Positions 16,639 through 26,807 of a stretch of DNA of 44,075 nt are shown here, in pieces. The translations under genes were made by a program, and so were the position numbers. Positions within the stretch are counted from its first letter, which is position 1, and every line of letters begins with the position of its first letter. A model generated the notes under the pieces. The model did no database searches, was not told the origin of the DNA, and saw only the letters and a program-made list of their open reading frames with translations. This DNA comes from Pseudoxanthomonas mexicana (lineage in GTDB: Bacteria > Pseudomonadota > Gammaproteobacteria > Xanthomonadales > Xanthomonadaceae): positions 1-44,075 of the forward strand of contig NZ_LSIF01000031.1 in NCBI RefSeq assembly GCF_001556105.1, read 5' to 3'.

Positions 16639-19600
16639 GTCGCGAGGAGGAACGCGGCGATCATCCCGGTGCGCACGTGCCGCGCGCGTGGGAGACCGCG
16701 CAGCGGCTGCGTCTGCATGTCGCGGCCAACGACGATGCGTCGCCCGGGGATGGATTGCCGGCCTATGCCGAACTGCACTGCCTGTCGGATTTCTCGTTCC
16801 TGCGCGGTGCGTCCAGCGCGGAAGACCTGTTCGTTCGCGCCACGCAATGCGGTTACCAGGCGCTGGCGATCACCGACGAATGCTCGCTGGCCGGCATCGT
16901 GCGCGGACTGGAAGCCTCGCGCGCGACGAAGCTGAAGCTGATCGTCGGCAGCGAGTTCACCCTGGTATGCGGACTGAAGTGCGTGCTGCTGGTGGAGACC
17001 CTGCACGGATACAGCCGCCTGTGCGAACTGATCACCGTCGCGCGCCGTGCCGCGACCAAGGGCAGGTACCGGCTTACGCGTCAGGACGTGGAACAGTCGC
17101 TTGGGTCGGATGATCCCGATGTGGGCGGCCTGTTTGTGCTGTGGCTGCCTGGCCATGCGCCGGACGACATGCAGGGGCGCTGGCTGCAGCAGGTGTTCGG
17201 CGCGCGCGCGCACCTGGCGGTGGAACTGCATCGCGAGCAGGACGACACTGCGCGTCTTCAGCGATTGCTCGATCTCGCAACGCAGCTGTCGATGACGGCC
17301 GTCGCCAGCGGCGACGTGCACATGGATGTGCGCCGGCAGCGGGCATTGCAGGACACGATGATGGCGATTCGCCACGGCCTGCCCCTGTCGGAGTGCGGTG
17401 GGTACCTGTTCCGCAACGGCGAGCGCCACCTGCGCACGCGGCGGGCGTTGGGCAATATCTATCCCGCCGCATTGCTGCAGAACGCCGTCGCGTTGGCACG
17501 GCGCTGCACCTTCTCGATGGGGGAAGTGGAATACCGCTATCCGGCCGAACTGGTGCCGGATGGTCATACGCCGACCAGCTGGCTGCGCGAGCTGACCGAG
17601 CAGGGGATGCGCGAGCGTTGGCCCGAGGGCACGCCGTCCTCGGTGGTCGAGCGGATCAATGGCGAACTGGCGCTGATCGAAGAACTGAAGTACGAAGCTT
17701 TCTTCCTGACGGTCGAAGACATCGTCCGCTTCGCCAGATCGCAGGACATCCTGTGCCAGGGGCGCGGTTCTTCCGCCAATTCCGCAGTCTGCTTCGCGCT
17801 GGGCATCACCGTGGTGGATCCGGCGGAGAGCCGGCTGCTGATGGCGCGCTTCCTGTCCAGGGACCGCGGCGAACCACCGGACATCGACGTGGACTTCGAG
17901 CACGCCCGCCGCGAGGAAGTGCTGCAGTACGTCTACAACAAATATGGCCGTCGACGCGCCGCACTGGCCGCCACCGTCATCCGCTACCGCGGCAAGAGCG
18001 CGGTACGCGACGTGGCCAAGGCCTTCGGGCTTCCGCCGGATCAGATCGGCTTGCTGGCCGAGTGCCATGGCTGGGGCAATGGCGAGACGCCGATGGAGCA
18101 GCGGCTGCACGAAGCGGGCTTCGATCCGGAGAATCCGCTGATCCACCGCGTGCTGGCGGTGACCGGCCAGTTGCGCGGCCATCCGCGCCATCTCTCGCAG
18201 CATGTCGGCGGCTTCGTCATCAACGACGGACCGCTGTCCGAGGTCGTGCCGGTGGAGAACGCGGCGATGGACGGCCGCACCATCATCCAGTGGGACAAGG
18301 ACGACCTGGAGACGATGAAGCTGCTGAAGGTCGACTGCCTGGCGCTGGGCATGCTGACCTGCATCAAGAAGGCCGTGGACCTGGTCACGCAGCATCGCGG
18401 CTACACGATCGACCTGGCCCGGCTGCCGCCGGGAGACAAGCGGACCTACGCGATGATCCAGGCCGCCGATACCGTCGGCGTGTTCCAGATCGAATCGCGC
18501 GCGCAGATGAGCATGCTGCCGCGGCTGAAGCCGAAGAATTTCTACGACCTGGTGATCGAAGTGGCGATCGTGCGCCCCGGCCCCATCCAGGGCGGCATGG
18601 TGCATCCGTATCTGCGGCGGAGGCAGAAACAGGAGTCGGTGACTTATCCGTCCGAGGGGATCGAGGCCATCCTCGGCAACACGCTGGGCATTCCGCTGTT
18701 CCAGGAGCAGGTGATGGAACTGGTGATCCATGCCGGCTATACGCCGTCGGAAGCCGATGGCCTGCGGCGCTCGATGGCCGCGTGGGGCAGGGGCGGCGAC
18801 ATGACACCGCATCGCGACAAGATCCGTCGGCTGATGGAGGAAAAGGATTATTCATCCGAGTTCATCGACCAGATCTTCGAGCAGATCAAGGGCTTCGGTT
18901 CCTATGGATTCCCGCAGAGCCACGCCGCCTCCTTCGCCAAGCTGGTCTACATCAGCTGCTGGCTGAAGCGGCACGAGCCGGCGGCGTTCGTCTGCGCACT
19001 GCTCAACGCGCAGCCGATGGGGTTCTATTCGGCCAGCCAGATCGTGCAGGACGCGCGGCGGGGCCATTGGGCGGGGCGACCGCGTGTCGAGGTCCGTCCC
19101 GTGGATGTGGCCAGCAGCGACTGGGACAACACGTTGGAGGGAGGGAGGATGCGGAGCGAGGCGGTCCGCGGAGGGCAGGCCGCCGTGCGGCTCGGCTTCC
19201 GCCAGATCAGCGGGCTGTCGGAGACGGTGGGCAAGGCGATCACGGTCGCCCGCGCACAGCGGCCGTTTGCCGACGTGCGCGACCTGTGCCTGCGCGCCAG
19301 CCTGGACGAGAAGGCACGCAATGCGCTGGCCGAGGCGGGCGCCTTGCAGTCGCTTGCCGGCCATCGTCATGCGGCGCGATGGGCGGTGGCCGGCGTCGAA
19401 CGCCAGCGACCGCTGCTGCCGGGAAGTCCCGATGAGGACGAGATCGTGCTGCCTGCGCCTGGTCCGGTCGAAGATGTGCTGTCGGACTATCGCGTCACCG
19501 GGCTGACACTGGGCACGCATCCGCTGGCGCTGCTGCGCGACCGCCTGCGCCGTGAGCGCGTGGTCGATTCGCGGCAGTTGCAGCACCTGCCGCACGGGCG

Positions 19601-19880
19601 CGGCGTGCACGTGGCTGGCATCGTCACCCAGCGCCAGCGGCCGGGCACCGCCAGCGGCGTCATCTTCGTCACGCTGGAAGACGAGCACGGCGTGATCAAC
19701 GTGGTGGTCTGGGCGCGCATCGCCGAGCGTCGGCGCAAGGCCCTGCTCGGCGCGCGGCTGCTGGGCGTGCGCGGCCGCTGGGAACACGTCGATGGCGTGC
19801 GCCATCTGATCGCGCAGGACCTGCATGACTTCAGCCACCTGCTGGGCGAGCTGCAGACCAGTTCCCGCGACTTCCACTGA
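16635..19880 (+). CDS. dnaE2: Error-prone DNA polymerase III alpha-type, DnaE2 (ImuC)
   Basis: A 1081-aa translesion C-family polymerase. It has an N-terminal PHP domain ('[18 protein letters not shown]', '[18 protein letters not shown]'), palm residues '[20 protein letters not shown]' (D416, D418, D420), '[16 protein letters not shown]', '[18 protein letters not shown]' and '[20 protein letters not shown]'. A helix-hairpin region and an OB fold ('[20 protein letters not shown]', '[19 protein letters not shown]') close the protein. The length and the absence of the extra DnaE1 C-terminal part fit DnaE2. I start it at GTG 16635, which overlaps the imuB stop (GTGA); longer open-frame starts lie inside imuB. 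It is expressed from the lexA2 operon and expected to be damage-inducible. Confidence 0.95.
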   Translation: MSREEERGDHPGAHVPRAWETAQRLRLHVAANDDASPGDGLPAYAELHCLSDFSFLRGASSAEDLFVRATQCGYQALAITDECSLAGIVRGLEASRATKLKLIVGSEFTLVCGLKCVLLVETLHGYSRLCELITVARRAATKGRYRLTRQDVEQSLGSDDPDVGGLFVLWLPGHAPDDMQGRWLQQVFGARAHLAVELHREQDDTARLQRLLDLATQLSMTAVASGDVHMDVRRQRALQDTMMAIRHGLPLSECGGYLFRNGERHLRTRRALGNIYPAALLQNAVALARRCTFSMGEVEYRYPAELVPDGHTPTSWLRELTEQGMRERWPEGTPSSVVERINGELALIEELKYEAFFLTVEDIVRFARSQDILCQGRGSSANSAVCFALGITVVDPAESRLLMARFLSRDRGEPPDIDVDFEHARREEVLQYVYNKYGRRRAALAATVIRYRGKSAVRDVAKAFGLPPDQIGLLAECHGWGNGETPMEQRLHEAGFDPENPLIHRVLAVTGQLRGHPRHLSQHVGGFVINDGPLSEVVPVENAAMDGRTIIQWDKDDLETMKLLKVDCLALGMLTCIKKAVDLVTQHRGYTIDLARLPPGDKRTYAMIQAADTVGVFQIESRAQMSMLPRLKPKNFYDLVIEVAIVRPGPIQGGMVHPYLRRRQKQESVTYPSEGIEAILGNTLGIPLFQEQVMELVIHAGYTPSEADGLRRSMAAWGRGGDMTPHRDKIRRLMEEKDYSSEFIDQIFEQIKGFGSYGFPQSHAASFAKLVYISCWLKRHEPAAFVCALLNAQPMGFYSASQIVQDARRGHWAGRPRVEVRPVDVASSDWDNTLEGGRMRSEAVRGGQAAVRLGFRQISGLSETVGKAITVARAQRPFADVRDLCLRASLDEKARNALAEAGALQSLAGHRHAARWAVAGVERQRPLLPGSPDEDEIVLPAPGPVEDVLSDYRVTGLTLGTHPLALLRDRLRRERVVDSRQLQHLPHGRGVHVAGIVTQRQRPGTASGVIFVTLEDEHGVINVVVWARIAERRRKALLGARLLGVRGRWEHVDGVRHLIAQDLHDFSHLLGELQTSSRDFH

Positions 19881-19885
19881 CGATC

Positions 19886-20524
19886 ATGATGCACGCGCTC
19901 TCCACCCTGACCGACGACCTGTTCGCGCCTGCCATGGTGCAACTGGTGGACGATGCCGAAGGCGGCATCTGCTACTGGCCCGACGTGATCGATCCCGTGA
20001 CGGCGCGTGCATGGTTCGACCGGCTGCAGGCAAGCGCGGCGTGGACGCAGCTGCAGCGACCGATGTACGACCGCATCGTCGACGTGCCGCGGCTGCTGGC
20101 GAACTACGCCGTCGACGCGCTGCCGGACGACCTGCCGCTGGCGCGCCTGCTGGCCTGCGTACAGAGGAAAGCGCCGGCACCGTACTCGCGCATCGGCATG
20201 AACCTGTACCGCGATGGCAGCGACAGCGTCGCCATGCACGGGGACAAACTGCATACCGTGGCGACCGGCCATCCGATCACGCTGGTCTCGCTCGGCGCCC
20301 CACGGCGCATGCTGATCCGTGCCTGTGCGGGAACGCGCGATACCGTCGCCATCGACCTCGCGCCCGGCAGCATCCTGTCGATGAGCCACGCCTCGCAGAG
20401 CACCCACGAGCACGGCATCCCGAAGACGCGGCGTGCGCAGGGCGCGCGGATCAGCGTGGTGTTCCGGGTGAGGCCTGTTTCTCCCTCGCCCCGCGTGCGG
20501 GGAGAGGGTGCCGAAGGCGGGTGA
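19886..20524 (+). CDS. alkB: AlkB-type 2-oxoglutarate/Fe(II) dioxygenase with repeat-derived C-terminus
   Basis: Predicted oxidative demethylase for alkylated bases (1-methyladenine, 3-methylcytosine), 212 aa. The 2OG-contacting 'GMNLYRDGSDSVAMHGDK' includes N106-x-Y108 and the iron ligands H118 and D120. The third ligand is H176 in 'STHEHGIPKTRRAQG', and the arginines of 'ARISVVFRVR' would bind 2-oxoglutarate. It starts 5 nt after the dnaE2 stop, so it is probably the last gene of the SOS-controlled cassette. The last ~13 residues ('PSPRVRGEGAEGG') are encoded by the left arm of a palindromic repeat, which also provides the stop codon. The core domain looks complete, so activity is probably retained. 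Confidence 0.9.
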   Translation: MMHALSTLTDDLFAPAMVQLVDDAEGGICYWPDVIDPVTARAWFDRLQASAAWTQLQRPMYDRIVDVPRLLANYAVDALPDDLPLARLLACVQRKAPAPYSRIGMNLYRDGSDSVAMHGDKLHTVATGHPITLVSLGAPRRMLIRACAGTRDTVAIDLAPGSILSMSHASQSTHEHGIPKTRRAQGARISVVFRVRPVSPSPRVRGEGAEGG

Positions 20525-20660
20525 GGGGCGAGCGGAGAGGAGACGCTTCCACCGACATCGACGGCCAGCATTCGTCTGTCATCAGCGTGTGGATTTTCTG
20601 CGCGAAGAGCGCCCCTCATCCGCCCTCCGGGCACCTTCTCCCCGCAAGCGGGGAGAAGGG
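20481..20660. repeat. Paired inverted repeats (GGGGAGAnGGTGCC family)
   Basis: Two imperfect inverted arms, 20481-20533 and 20607-20660, each contain a small palindrome (CCCCGCnnGCGGGG) followed by a GGTGCC..GAAGG..GGATGAGGGGC-like string. A third copy of the same unit lies at 32148-32203. The left arm overlaps the 3' end of alkB, and the right arm abuts the flgL terminator. The 73-bp centre holds nothing I recognise. Confidence 0.75.
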
Positions 20661-20667
20661 AAAGAGC

Positions 20668-20697
20668 AAAAAAAAGCGCCGCGAGGGCATCGCGGCG
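20668..20697 (-). terminator. Rho-independent terminator of the flg operon
   Basis: On the minus strand an 8-bp perfect stem (20690-20697 / 20677-20684, loop 5 nt) is followed by C and then eight T residues (complement of 20668-20675). It lies 38 nt after the flgL stop. Confidence 0.9.
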
Positions 20698-20734
20698 GGA
20701 GGGCAAGGACTGCTTGAAAGGGCTAGGGCCGTCG

Positions 20735-21937
20735 TCAGCCCATCAGCTTGAACAGCGACAGCTGCTGCATCTGCATGAAGACCGTCTGCGCGGCCTGCAA
20801 GGCGGTGTTTTCCATCTGGTAGCGGCCGATGGCCTCGGCCCAGTCCAGGTCGCGCAATCCGGACAGGGTGTCCTTCAGGGTGATGTTGTTGGCTTCGCGC
20901 AGCGACGCGGCGGTCTCGATGGCTGACAGCTGCGCGCCACCGCTGGCGCGGGCGTCGATCATCCTGCCCTGCGCGGTACCGACGTCGCGCATCGCGGCCT
21001 GCAGGCTGTTCTGCATGGCGGCGCGCTGCGCGTCCGTCGTCGGGCTGGTATCGAGCGTATCGATCAGCCCCTGCACGGTGGCGAAGATGTCGCGGCTGCC
21101 GGACGGTCCCAGCGTGAAGCTGTCGCCGTTGGCGGGCTGGCCATCGATCTTCATCTGCACGCCGGCGAAGGCGATGCTCTCGCCCTTGGCGTAGGTGCCC
21201 GACGTCACCGGATTGCCGCCCGCGTCCACCACCTGGTAGGTGTTGCCGGCGCCGAACGACAGCGTATAGGTGCCGCCGTTCCACGCCGTGGAATCGGTAA
21301 CGCTGAAGCCCATCAGCAGGCCGGTGCCGGTGTTGCCGCTGGCGGCCGCGCCATCGATGCGGCCGTCGCCGGTCCGCAGGCGCAGGAAGACATCGCTGCC
21401 GGGCAGGGTGTCGGCGACGAACATGTCCGGCGCCACCTCCACTTGCCGCTGCGTCTGGTCGCCGCTGTAGAGCACGTTGCCGCCGGCGATGGCGAACGGC
21501 GCGCTGCCGTCGCTGGTACCGCCGAACAGGTAGCGGCCGGCGCCGTCGGTGCTGTTGGCCAGGTCCAGCAGGCCCGCGTAGATCGCCTTCAGCTCGGTGC
21601 CGATCGCCTGGCGGCTGTCGTCGCCCATGGCGGCGTTGTTGGCCTGGATGACGAGTTCGTTGACGCGCGCCATTGACTCGCCGACGCGGGTCAGCGCGTT
21701 TTCCTGCAGGCCCAGGCGGTTCTGCACCGCGTTGGCGTTCAGTCCGAAGCGTTCCAGTTCGGCGACCGCGCGGTCCAGGCCGACGGCGGTGCCGGCGGCG
21801 ACGGGATCGTCCTTCGCGGTCACCAGTCGCTGGCCGCTGGCGAGCTGCTGCTGGGTGTGCGCCAGCTTCGCCTGCTTGGCCAGCATCGTCGAGATCGACT
21901 GCTGGTACATCATGTTGGTCGAGATGCGGTTGTTCAT
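20735..21937 (-). CDS. flgL: Flagellar hook-filament junction protein FlgL (HAP3)
   Basis: A 400-aa junction protein placed between FlgK and the flagellin filament. The flagellin-like N-terminus 'MNNRISTNMMYQQSISTMLA' and 'QQLASGQRLVTAKDDPVAAG', plus the C-terminal helix 'QMENTALQAAQTVFMQMQQL', form the D0/D1 coiled-coil region. The middle ('YLFGGTSDGSAPFAIAGGNV') is the variable domain. It is the last gene of the cluster, overlaps flgK by 4 nt and is followed by a strong terminator. Confidence 0.96.
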   Translation of the reverse strand: MNNRISTNMMYQQSISTMLAKQAKLAHTQQQLASGQRLVTAKDDPVAAGTAVGLDRAVAELERFGLNANAVQNRLGLQENALTRVGESMARVNELVIQANNAAMGDDSRQAIGTELKAIYAGLLDLANSTDGAGRYLFGGTSDGSAPFAIAGGNVLYSGDQTQRQVEVAPDMFVADTLPGSDVFLRLRTGDGRIDGAAASGNTGTGLLMGFSVTDSTAWNGGTYTLSFGAGNTYQVVDAGGNPVTSGTYAKGESIAFAGVQMKIDGQPANGDSFTLGPSGSRDIFATVQGLIDTLDTSPTTDAQRAAMQNSLQAAMRDVGTAQGRMIDARASGGAQLSAIETAASLREANNITLKDTLSGLRDLDWAEAIGRYQMENTALQAAQTVFMQMQQLSLFKLMG

Positions 21938-23817
21938 CGGCGGGTCGCGGCCAGGAGTGACTGGAACAGGGTGTCGGCGGTGGCGATGATCTGCGACGCG
22001 GCCTGGTAGGCCTGCTGCAGGCGCATCAGGTCGGCGGCTTCCTCGTCCAGGTTCACGCCCGAGATCGCATCGCGCGAGGCCTGCGCCTGGTCGTTGATGA
22101 CCTGCTGCGCCTGCGCGGAATAGTCGGCCTGGCGCGCGGCCGAACCGACCTGCGTGGTCAGGCCGCCGATGGCGCCGTTGAGGGTCAGCGTGCCGCCATT
22201 GAGCACACGCGCGTCGTCCAGGTTCGACAGCAGCTTGGCATTGCCGTTGTCGCTGGAATTGGCGCCGGTCGGCCCCACGCGGAAGCTGTCGCCGGCCGCC
22301 GGTGCGCCGTCCAGCACCACGCTCCAGCCGTTGTAGGCGACGGTCTGGCCAGGCGTGTAGGGGAACGGGCCGGTGCCGTTGATCGTGTACTGGGTGGCGT
22401 CGAGGAAGTTGATGTCGACCGGCGACAGCAGGTTGGCGTTCGCCGCGTCAGTGACTTTCAGGCCACTGGCCTTGCCGCTGCCGGTGTTGGTCAGGTCGGT
22501 GGTGGCCTTGACCGGCGTGGCCGCGGCGATGCGGCCGGGGTCGCTGATCGCCACGCCGAGATTGCCGGCCGCGCCGGCGGTGGGTTGCAGCAGGAAGCGG
22601 TCGTTGGTGCCCGGCGTGGTGCCGGTCGCCAACCGCAGTTCGATGCCGTTGACGACCAGCGGATCGGTCGCCGTGCCGGTGCCGGTCATCGGAATACTGG
22701 CGCCGGTATCGGGGTTGGTCGCCACCCAGGCGGCGCCGTCGAAGCGCAGCAGCACGTTCTGCGAATTCAGTGCGCCGACGCTGCCCAGCGACGTCTGCAG
22801 GACGGCGTTGCCGGTGTTGCCGGCGTTGGGCGAGATGCGTGGCGCGGGCAGGCTGAAGAAGTCCGCGCCCGTCTGGCCGTACTGGTCCATGCCCGCGCGA
22901 TGACCGGCGTTGAACGTCTGCGCCAGCGAGGTGGCGACGCGGCCGAGCTCGGCCGACGCCGGATCCAGGACGGTGGCACGGAATTCGATCAGGCCGCCGA
23001 TCTGGCCGCCCAGTGCACGCGCATCGAGCGTGGTGCGCTGGCCGTTGGTTTCCAGCGCCACTTGCAGGCGTTCGGGCCGGTACGGGTCGGGCACGGTGAC
23101 CAGCGTGCTGGCCGCGGCGCCCACCACCAGCGGCTGGCCGCCGGCACTGAAGACGTTGACCAGGCCGCCGTCCTGCACGACGGCGTTGCCGCCGGTATAG
23201 CCGACGAGTTCGCTGATCAACTGGTCGCGACGGTCCAGCAGGTCGCCCGACGGGCTGGTGCTGCCGCCGATGCGGCCGTTGAGCTGGGCGATTTCCTTGG
23301 CCAGCCGGTTCACTTCACCGGTGGCGGCGGTCAGTCCCCCGTTGACCTCGGCGCCCAGGCCATCGAGGTTCTGGTCGATCTGGCGGAAGCGGGTGACCAG
23401 CGCATTGGCCTGCGCCAGCACGCTTCCACGGTCGGCCGATCCGGCGGCGTTCGACGACAGCGCGTTGACCGAATCGAAGAAGCTCGACCACGGTGCCGCG
23501 ATGCCGGTGGCCTTCTCGGAGAACAGCTGGTCCATGCGCGTGGACAGCGTGGACAACTGCTGCAGGCGCGCGAGTTCGCCGCTGCTGTCGAGCAGGCGCG
23601 AGGTGGCCAGCGAATCGGCCATCCGGCGCACGTCGACGATCTGCACGCCGTTGCCCTGGTAGCCGTTGCCGAAACTGGTGCCGTCGCGCGCTTCGAACTC
23701 CACGCGCTGGCGCGAGTAGCCGGGCGTGTTGATGTTGGCGACATTGTGGCCGACGGTGGACAGGGCGCGCTGGAAAGCGATCAGGGCGCTGCTGCCGGTG
23801 GCGAGTAGGTTCGACAT
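21934..23817 (-). CDS. flgK: Flagellar hook-associated protein FlgK (HAP1)
   Basis: A 627-aa hook-filament junction protein secreted by the flagellar type III system and chaperoned by FlgN (encoded at 35.1 kb). The N-terminal rod-type signature is 'RALSTVGHNVANINTPGYSR', the C-terminal helix is 'DLMRLQQAYQAASQIIATAD', and a large Gly/Ala/Thr-rich domain lies between them. It starts 14 nt after flgJ. HAP genes often carry an additional sigma-28 promoter, but I did not find a clear one in the end of flgJ. Confidence 0.96.
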   Translation of the reverse strand: MSNLLATGSSALIAFQRALSTVGHNVANINTPGYSRQRVEFEARDGTSFGNGYQGNGVQIVDVRRMADSLATSRLLDSSGELARLQQLSTLSTRMDQLFSEKATGIAAPWSSFFDSVNALSSNAAGSADRGSVLAQANALVTRFRQIDQNLDGLGAEVNGGLTAATGEVNRLAKEIAQLNGRIGGSTSPSGDLLDRRDQLISELVGYTGGNAVVQDGGLVNVFSAGGQPLVVGAAASTLVTVPDPYRPERLQVALETNGQRTTLDARALGGQIGGLIEFRATVLDPASAELGRVATSLAQTFNAGHRAGMDQYGQTGADFFSLPAPRISPNAGNTGNAVLQTSLGSVGALNSQNVLLRFDGAAWVATNPDTGASIPMTGTGTATDPLVVNGIELRLATGTTPGTNDRFLLQPTAGAAGNLGVAISDPGRIAAATPVKATTDLTNTGSGKASGLKVTDAANANLLSPVDINFLDATQYTINGTGPFPYTPGQTVAYNGWSVVLDGAPAAGDSFRVGPTGANSSDNGNAKLLSNLDDARVLNGGTLTLNGAIGGLTTQVGSAARQADYSAQAQQVINDQAQASRDAISGVNLDEEAADLMRLQQAYQAASQIIATADTLFQSLLAATRR

Positions 23818-23831
23818 GCGTGTTCCCCAGG

Positions 23832-24893
23832 TCAGCGCCGCAGCGCGTTGCCGATGGCGTTGCCCACGGCATTGCCGACCTTGCCGCCGACGGTGTCGCC
23901 GATCGCCGACAGCACCTTGCCCAGCGTGGGGCCGTTGGCGATGGAGGCGATCTTGTTGGCGTAGGTGGGATCGGTGGCGTAGCCGGCGCGTTGCAGGCCG
24001 CGTGCGAAGCCGGTGATGTCGTTGCCGGCGGCGAGGGCCTGCTGGTAGCGCGGGTTGTTCTTCAGCAGCCGCACGTAGTCGGCGAAGCTGTCGGCGGGCG
24101 AGGCATAGGCGCGGAAGTCCGCGGTTTCCGTGCGCTTCACGCCGTTGCTGTATTCGTGGGTGGCGGTGCTGGCGCGCTCGCCCTTCCAGCCCGTGGCCTT
24201 GATGCCGAACAGGTTGTTCGCGCTGCCGCCGTCGCCGGTCTTGATCTGGCGCTTGCCCCAGCCGGTTTCCAGCGCGGCCTGCGCGACGAGCGCGCGCGGG
24301 TCCACGCCGAGCTCCTTCGCCGCCTGCTTGGCGTAGTCCCAGATCTCGGCGACGAAGCGTTCCGGCGTGTTGCGCGCGTACTTCGACGGATCGGCCGAGG
24401 CGACCTGTTCCACGTCGTCGCAGGCGGTGTCGGGGCGCACGGTGATGGTGTCCAGCGTGATCGTGCCCGGCGACGACGTGGTATCCCGCGCGCTCGTGCC
24501 GATGCCGCGGCCGGCGATGGCGTCGAGCATCGAATCGGATTCGCGGCCCGGCAGCAGGCGCTTGTAGGCCGACAGCGCGGTGCTGGCCGGCACTGCGGGC
24601 GTATTCGTATCGGTGGCGCCCAGCTGGCGCGCGATCATCGGCGCCAGGCCCAGGCCGCGGCCTTCGCTCATCGTCTTGGCGATCTGCTGGTCGTACATGT
24701 CGCGGAACATCTGGTTTTCACCGGGGAACAGCGAGTCACCGAAGCCGGCCTCGCGCATGCACTTGATCATCATCTGCGCGAACTGGCCTTCCAGCTTCTT
24801 CGCGACCTCGTGGATGCGCGCGTTGTCCGGCTTGCCGCCGGCGTCGGCCAGCGGGAGGGCGGGATTCAGCGTTCCGATGGGCATGCTCGCCAT
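23832..24893 (-). CDS. flgJ: FlgJ: rod-cap scaffold with peptidoglycan hydrolase domain
   Basis: A dual-domain periplasmic protein of 353 aa. The N-terminal rod-binding domain (about 25-95) contains 'VAKKLEGQFAQMMIKCMREA' and 'FRDMYDQQIAKTMSEGRGLG'. The C-terminal glucosaminidase-like domain (about 170-310) has the catalytic glutamate in 'LVAQAALETGWGKRQIKTGD' and 'NNLFGIKATGWKG'. The linker carries 'LDTITVRPDTACDD'. The last ~40 residues are a Gly/Ala/Asn-rich tail ('GNAVGNAIGNALRR') that looks like a low-complexity extension. It starts one base after flgI. Confidence 0.94.
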   Translation of the reverse strand: MASMPIGTLNPALPLADAGGKPDNARIHEVAKKLEGQFAQMMIKCMREAGFGDSLFPGENQMFRDMYDQQIAKTMSEGRGLGLAPMIARQLGATDTNTPAVPASTALSAYKRLLPGRESDSMLDAIAGRGIGTSARDTTSSPGTITLDTITVRPDTACDDVEQVASADPSKYARNTPERFVAEIWDYAKQAAKELGVDPRALVAQAALETGWGKRQIKTGDGGSANNLFGIKATGWKGERASTATHEYSNGVKRTETADFRAYASPADSFADYVRLLKNNPRYQQALAAGNDITGFARGLQRAGYATDPTYANKIASIANGPTLGKVLSAIGDTVGGKVGNAVGNAIGNALRR

Positions 24894-24894
24894 G

Positions 24895-26076
24895 TCAGAT
24901 CACCTCGAGCTCCGCGCGCAAGGCGCCGGCCTGCTTCAGGGCTTCCAGGATCGCGATCAGGTCGCCGGGGGCGGCGCCGACCTCGTTGACCGCGCGGACG
25001 ATTTCATCCAGCGAGGTGCCGCCTTCGAACTTGAACATGCGGTTGCCCTCCTGGCTGATCGACACGCTGGACTGCGGCGTCACCACCGTCTGGCCACCGC
25101 GCGAGAACGCGTTCGGCTGGCTGACGTTGGCCGATTCGGTGATGGTCACCGTCAGCGAGCCGTGCGTCACCGCGGCCGGCATCACCTGCACCTGCGCGCC
25201 GATCACGACCGTGCCGGTGCGCGCATTGACGATGACCTTCGCCGGCGCGCTGCCCGGCGTCAGCTCCAGGTTCTCGACCTGGGCGAGGAAGTTGATGCGG
25301 CGCGAGATCTCGGCCGGTGCGCGCACGGCCACCGTGACGGCATCCAGCGCATAGGCATTGCCGGCGCCGAAGTTCTGTTCCAGCGCCGCAACCATGCGCG
25401 ACACCGTGGTGAAATCGGCGCGGTGCAGGTTCAGCGTGATGGTGCCTTCGCCGCTGTCCAGCGCGTTCGGGATCGCACGCTCGACGGTGGCGCCGTTCGG
25501 AATGCGACCCACGCTGGGCACGTTGACCGAGACGCGCGAACCGTCCTTGCCCTGCGCGCCGAAACCGCCGACCACCAGGTTGCCCTGGGCGATGGCGTAG
25601 ACCTCGCCGTCGGCGCCACGCAGCGGCGCCATCAGCAGGCTGCCGCCGCGCAGCGAGGTGGCGTTGCCGATCGAGGACACGGTGATGTCGATCGGCTGGC
25701 CGGGCTTGGCGAAGGCGGGCAGGTCGGCGTGGATCGCCACGGCGGCGACGTTCTTCAACTGCGGATTGACGTTGGCCGGAACGTTGACGCCCAGCTCGCC
25801 CAGCAGGTTCTTCAGGCTCTGCACGGTGAAAGGCGCCTGGCTGGTGCGGTCGCCGCTGCCGTCCAGGCCGACGACCAGGCCGTAGCCGACCAGCGGGTTG
25901 CTGCGCACGCCACCGACCTGCGCCAGGTCCTTGATGCGTTCGGCACGCGCGGCGGGCGCCAGGCACAGCAGCACCAGCCCGATCCAGGCCAGCAGGCCCA
26001 GCCAGGTGTAGGCGTCGATGCGGCGCGGCTTCTTCGTCGTCGTTGGCGCGGCGCGGCGGGTGTCGTTGGCGTCCAT
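24895..26076 (-). CDS. flgI: Flagellar P-ring protein FlgI
   Basis: Forms the P ring in the peptidoglycan layer and needs the chaperone FlgA. Length is 393 aa. The signal peptide is unusual: about 25 polar, basic residues ('[19 protein letters not shown]') precede the hydrophobic core '[20 protein letters not shown]', with cleavage expected at ARA|ER. Mature protein signatures are '[20 protein letters not shown]', '[20 protein letters not shown]' and '[20 protein letters not shown]' at the end. The ATG at 26076 lies 10 nt after flgH; an open frame reaching 26169 overlaps flgH and is rejected. Confidence 0.95.
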   Translation of the reverse strand: MDANDTRRAAPTTTKKPRRIDAYTWLGLLAWIGLVLLCLAPAARAERIKDLAQVGGVRSNPLVGYGLVVGLDGSGDRTSQAPFTVQSLKNLLGELGVNVPANVNPQLKNVAAVAIHADLPAFAKPGQPIDITVSSIGNATSLRGGSLLMAPLRGADGEVYAIAQGNLVVGGFGAQGKDGSRVSVNVPSVGRIPNGATVERAIPNALDSGEGTITLNLHRADFTTVSRMVAALEQNFGAGNAYALDAVTVAVRAPAEISRRINFLAQVENLELTPGSAPAKVIVNARTGTVVIGAQVQVMPAAVTHGSLTVTITESANVSQPNAFSRGGQTVVTPQSSVSISQEGNRMFKFEGGTSLDEIVRAVNEVGAAPGDLIAILEALKQAGALRAELEVI

Positions 26077-26086
26077 CACGCGGTGC

Positions 26087-26773
26087 TCAGTTCGGAAAGA
26101 TCGGGGAGTTGAAGAAACGACCCAGCCAGCCCATCGAGTTGGACTGCGCGATCGCGCCGCGGCCGCCATAGGCGATGCGTGCGTCGGCGACCTTGGCGGA
26201 GGAAATGCTGTTGTCCGGGCTGATGTCGGCAGGCCGCACGATGCCCTGGATCTGCACCAGTTCGTCGCCCTGGTTCAGGCGCATGTTCTTCTGGCCCTGC
26301 ACGACCAGATTGCCGTTCGGCATGCGCTGGATCACGGTGACGGTCACGCTGCCCTGCAGGCGGTTGCTCTGCGCACTGTTGCCTGCGCCGTTGAAGCCGC
26401 GCTCGCCATTGACCGACGCGCTGAGGATGTCGCGGCCGTTGAGGGTGAGCGGTGCGCCGGCGATGTTCGGTGCGGCGAGTGCGATCTCGCTCTTCTTGTC
26501 GACCGAGGTGGTGGCCGACGTCTGCGCGTTGGTGTTTTCCACCAGGTTGATCGTCAGCAGGTCGCCCACGTCGCGCGCGCGGCGGTCGGCGTACAGGTTC
26601 AGGCCGGGGCCGGCGCGGTAGATCGATCCCGCGGTGGCGGGTGCCTGCGCAGCGACGACGGGCTGGATCGGCTGCATCGGCGCGTACGGGCGCACGTCGC
26701 CGTAGTAGCGCGCGCAGCCGGGCAGCAGCATCAGGGCGCAGACGAGGGTGGTGGCGGACGTGGAGCGCTTCAT
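26087..26773 (-). CDS. flgH: Flagellar L-ring lipoprotein FlgH
   Basis: Outer-membrane L-ring lipoprotein of 228 aa. The signal peptide '[20 protein letters not shown]' ends in a lipobox with Cys20. Family motifs include '[20 protein letters not shown]', '[20 protein letters not shown]', '[20 protein letters not shown]' and the terminal '[14 protein letters not shown]'. It lies 34 nt downstream of flgG and 10 nt upstream of flgI. Confidence 0.96.
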   Translation of the reverse strand: MKRSTSATTLVCALMLLPGCARYYGDVRPYAPMQPIQPVVAAQAPATAGSIYRAGPGLNLYADRRARDVGDLLTINLVENTNAQTSATTSVDKKSEIALAAPNIAGAPLTLNGRDILSASVNGERGFNGAGNSAQSNRLQGSVTVTVIQRMPNGNLVVQGQKNMRLNQGDELVQIQGIVRPADISPDNSISSAKVADARIAYGGRGAIAQSNSMGWLGRFFNSPIFPN

Positions 26774-26807
26774 GGCGTGTCTCGTGGCGTGACGGGTGGG
26801 TGCGACG

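Noticed and set aside
16545..18812. Minus-strand open frame of 755 codons opposite dnaE2
   Set aside because: Shadow of the DnaE2 frame; no recognisable domain and low-complexity His/Arg/Gln composition.
20481..20660. Intrinsic terminator for alkB formed by the palindromic pair
   Set aside because: The arms form GC hairpins but no T-run follows on the plus strand; the clear terminator nearby (20668-20697) is oriented for the minus-strand flg operon.
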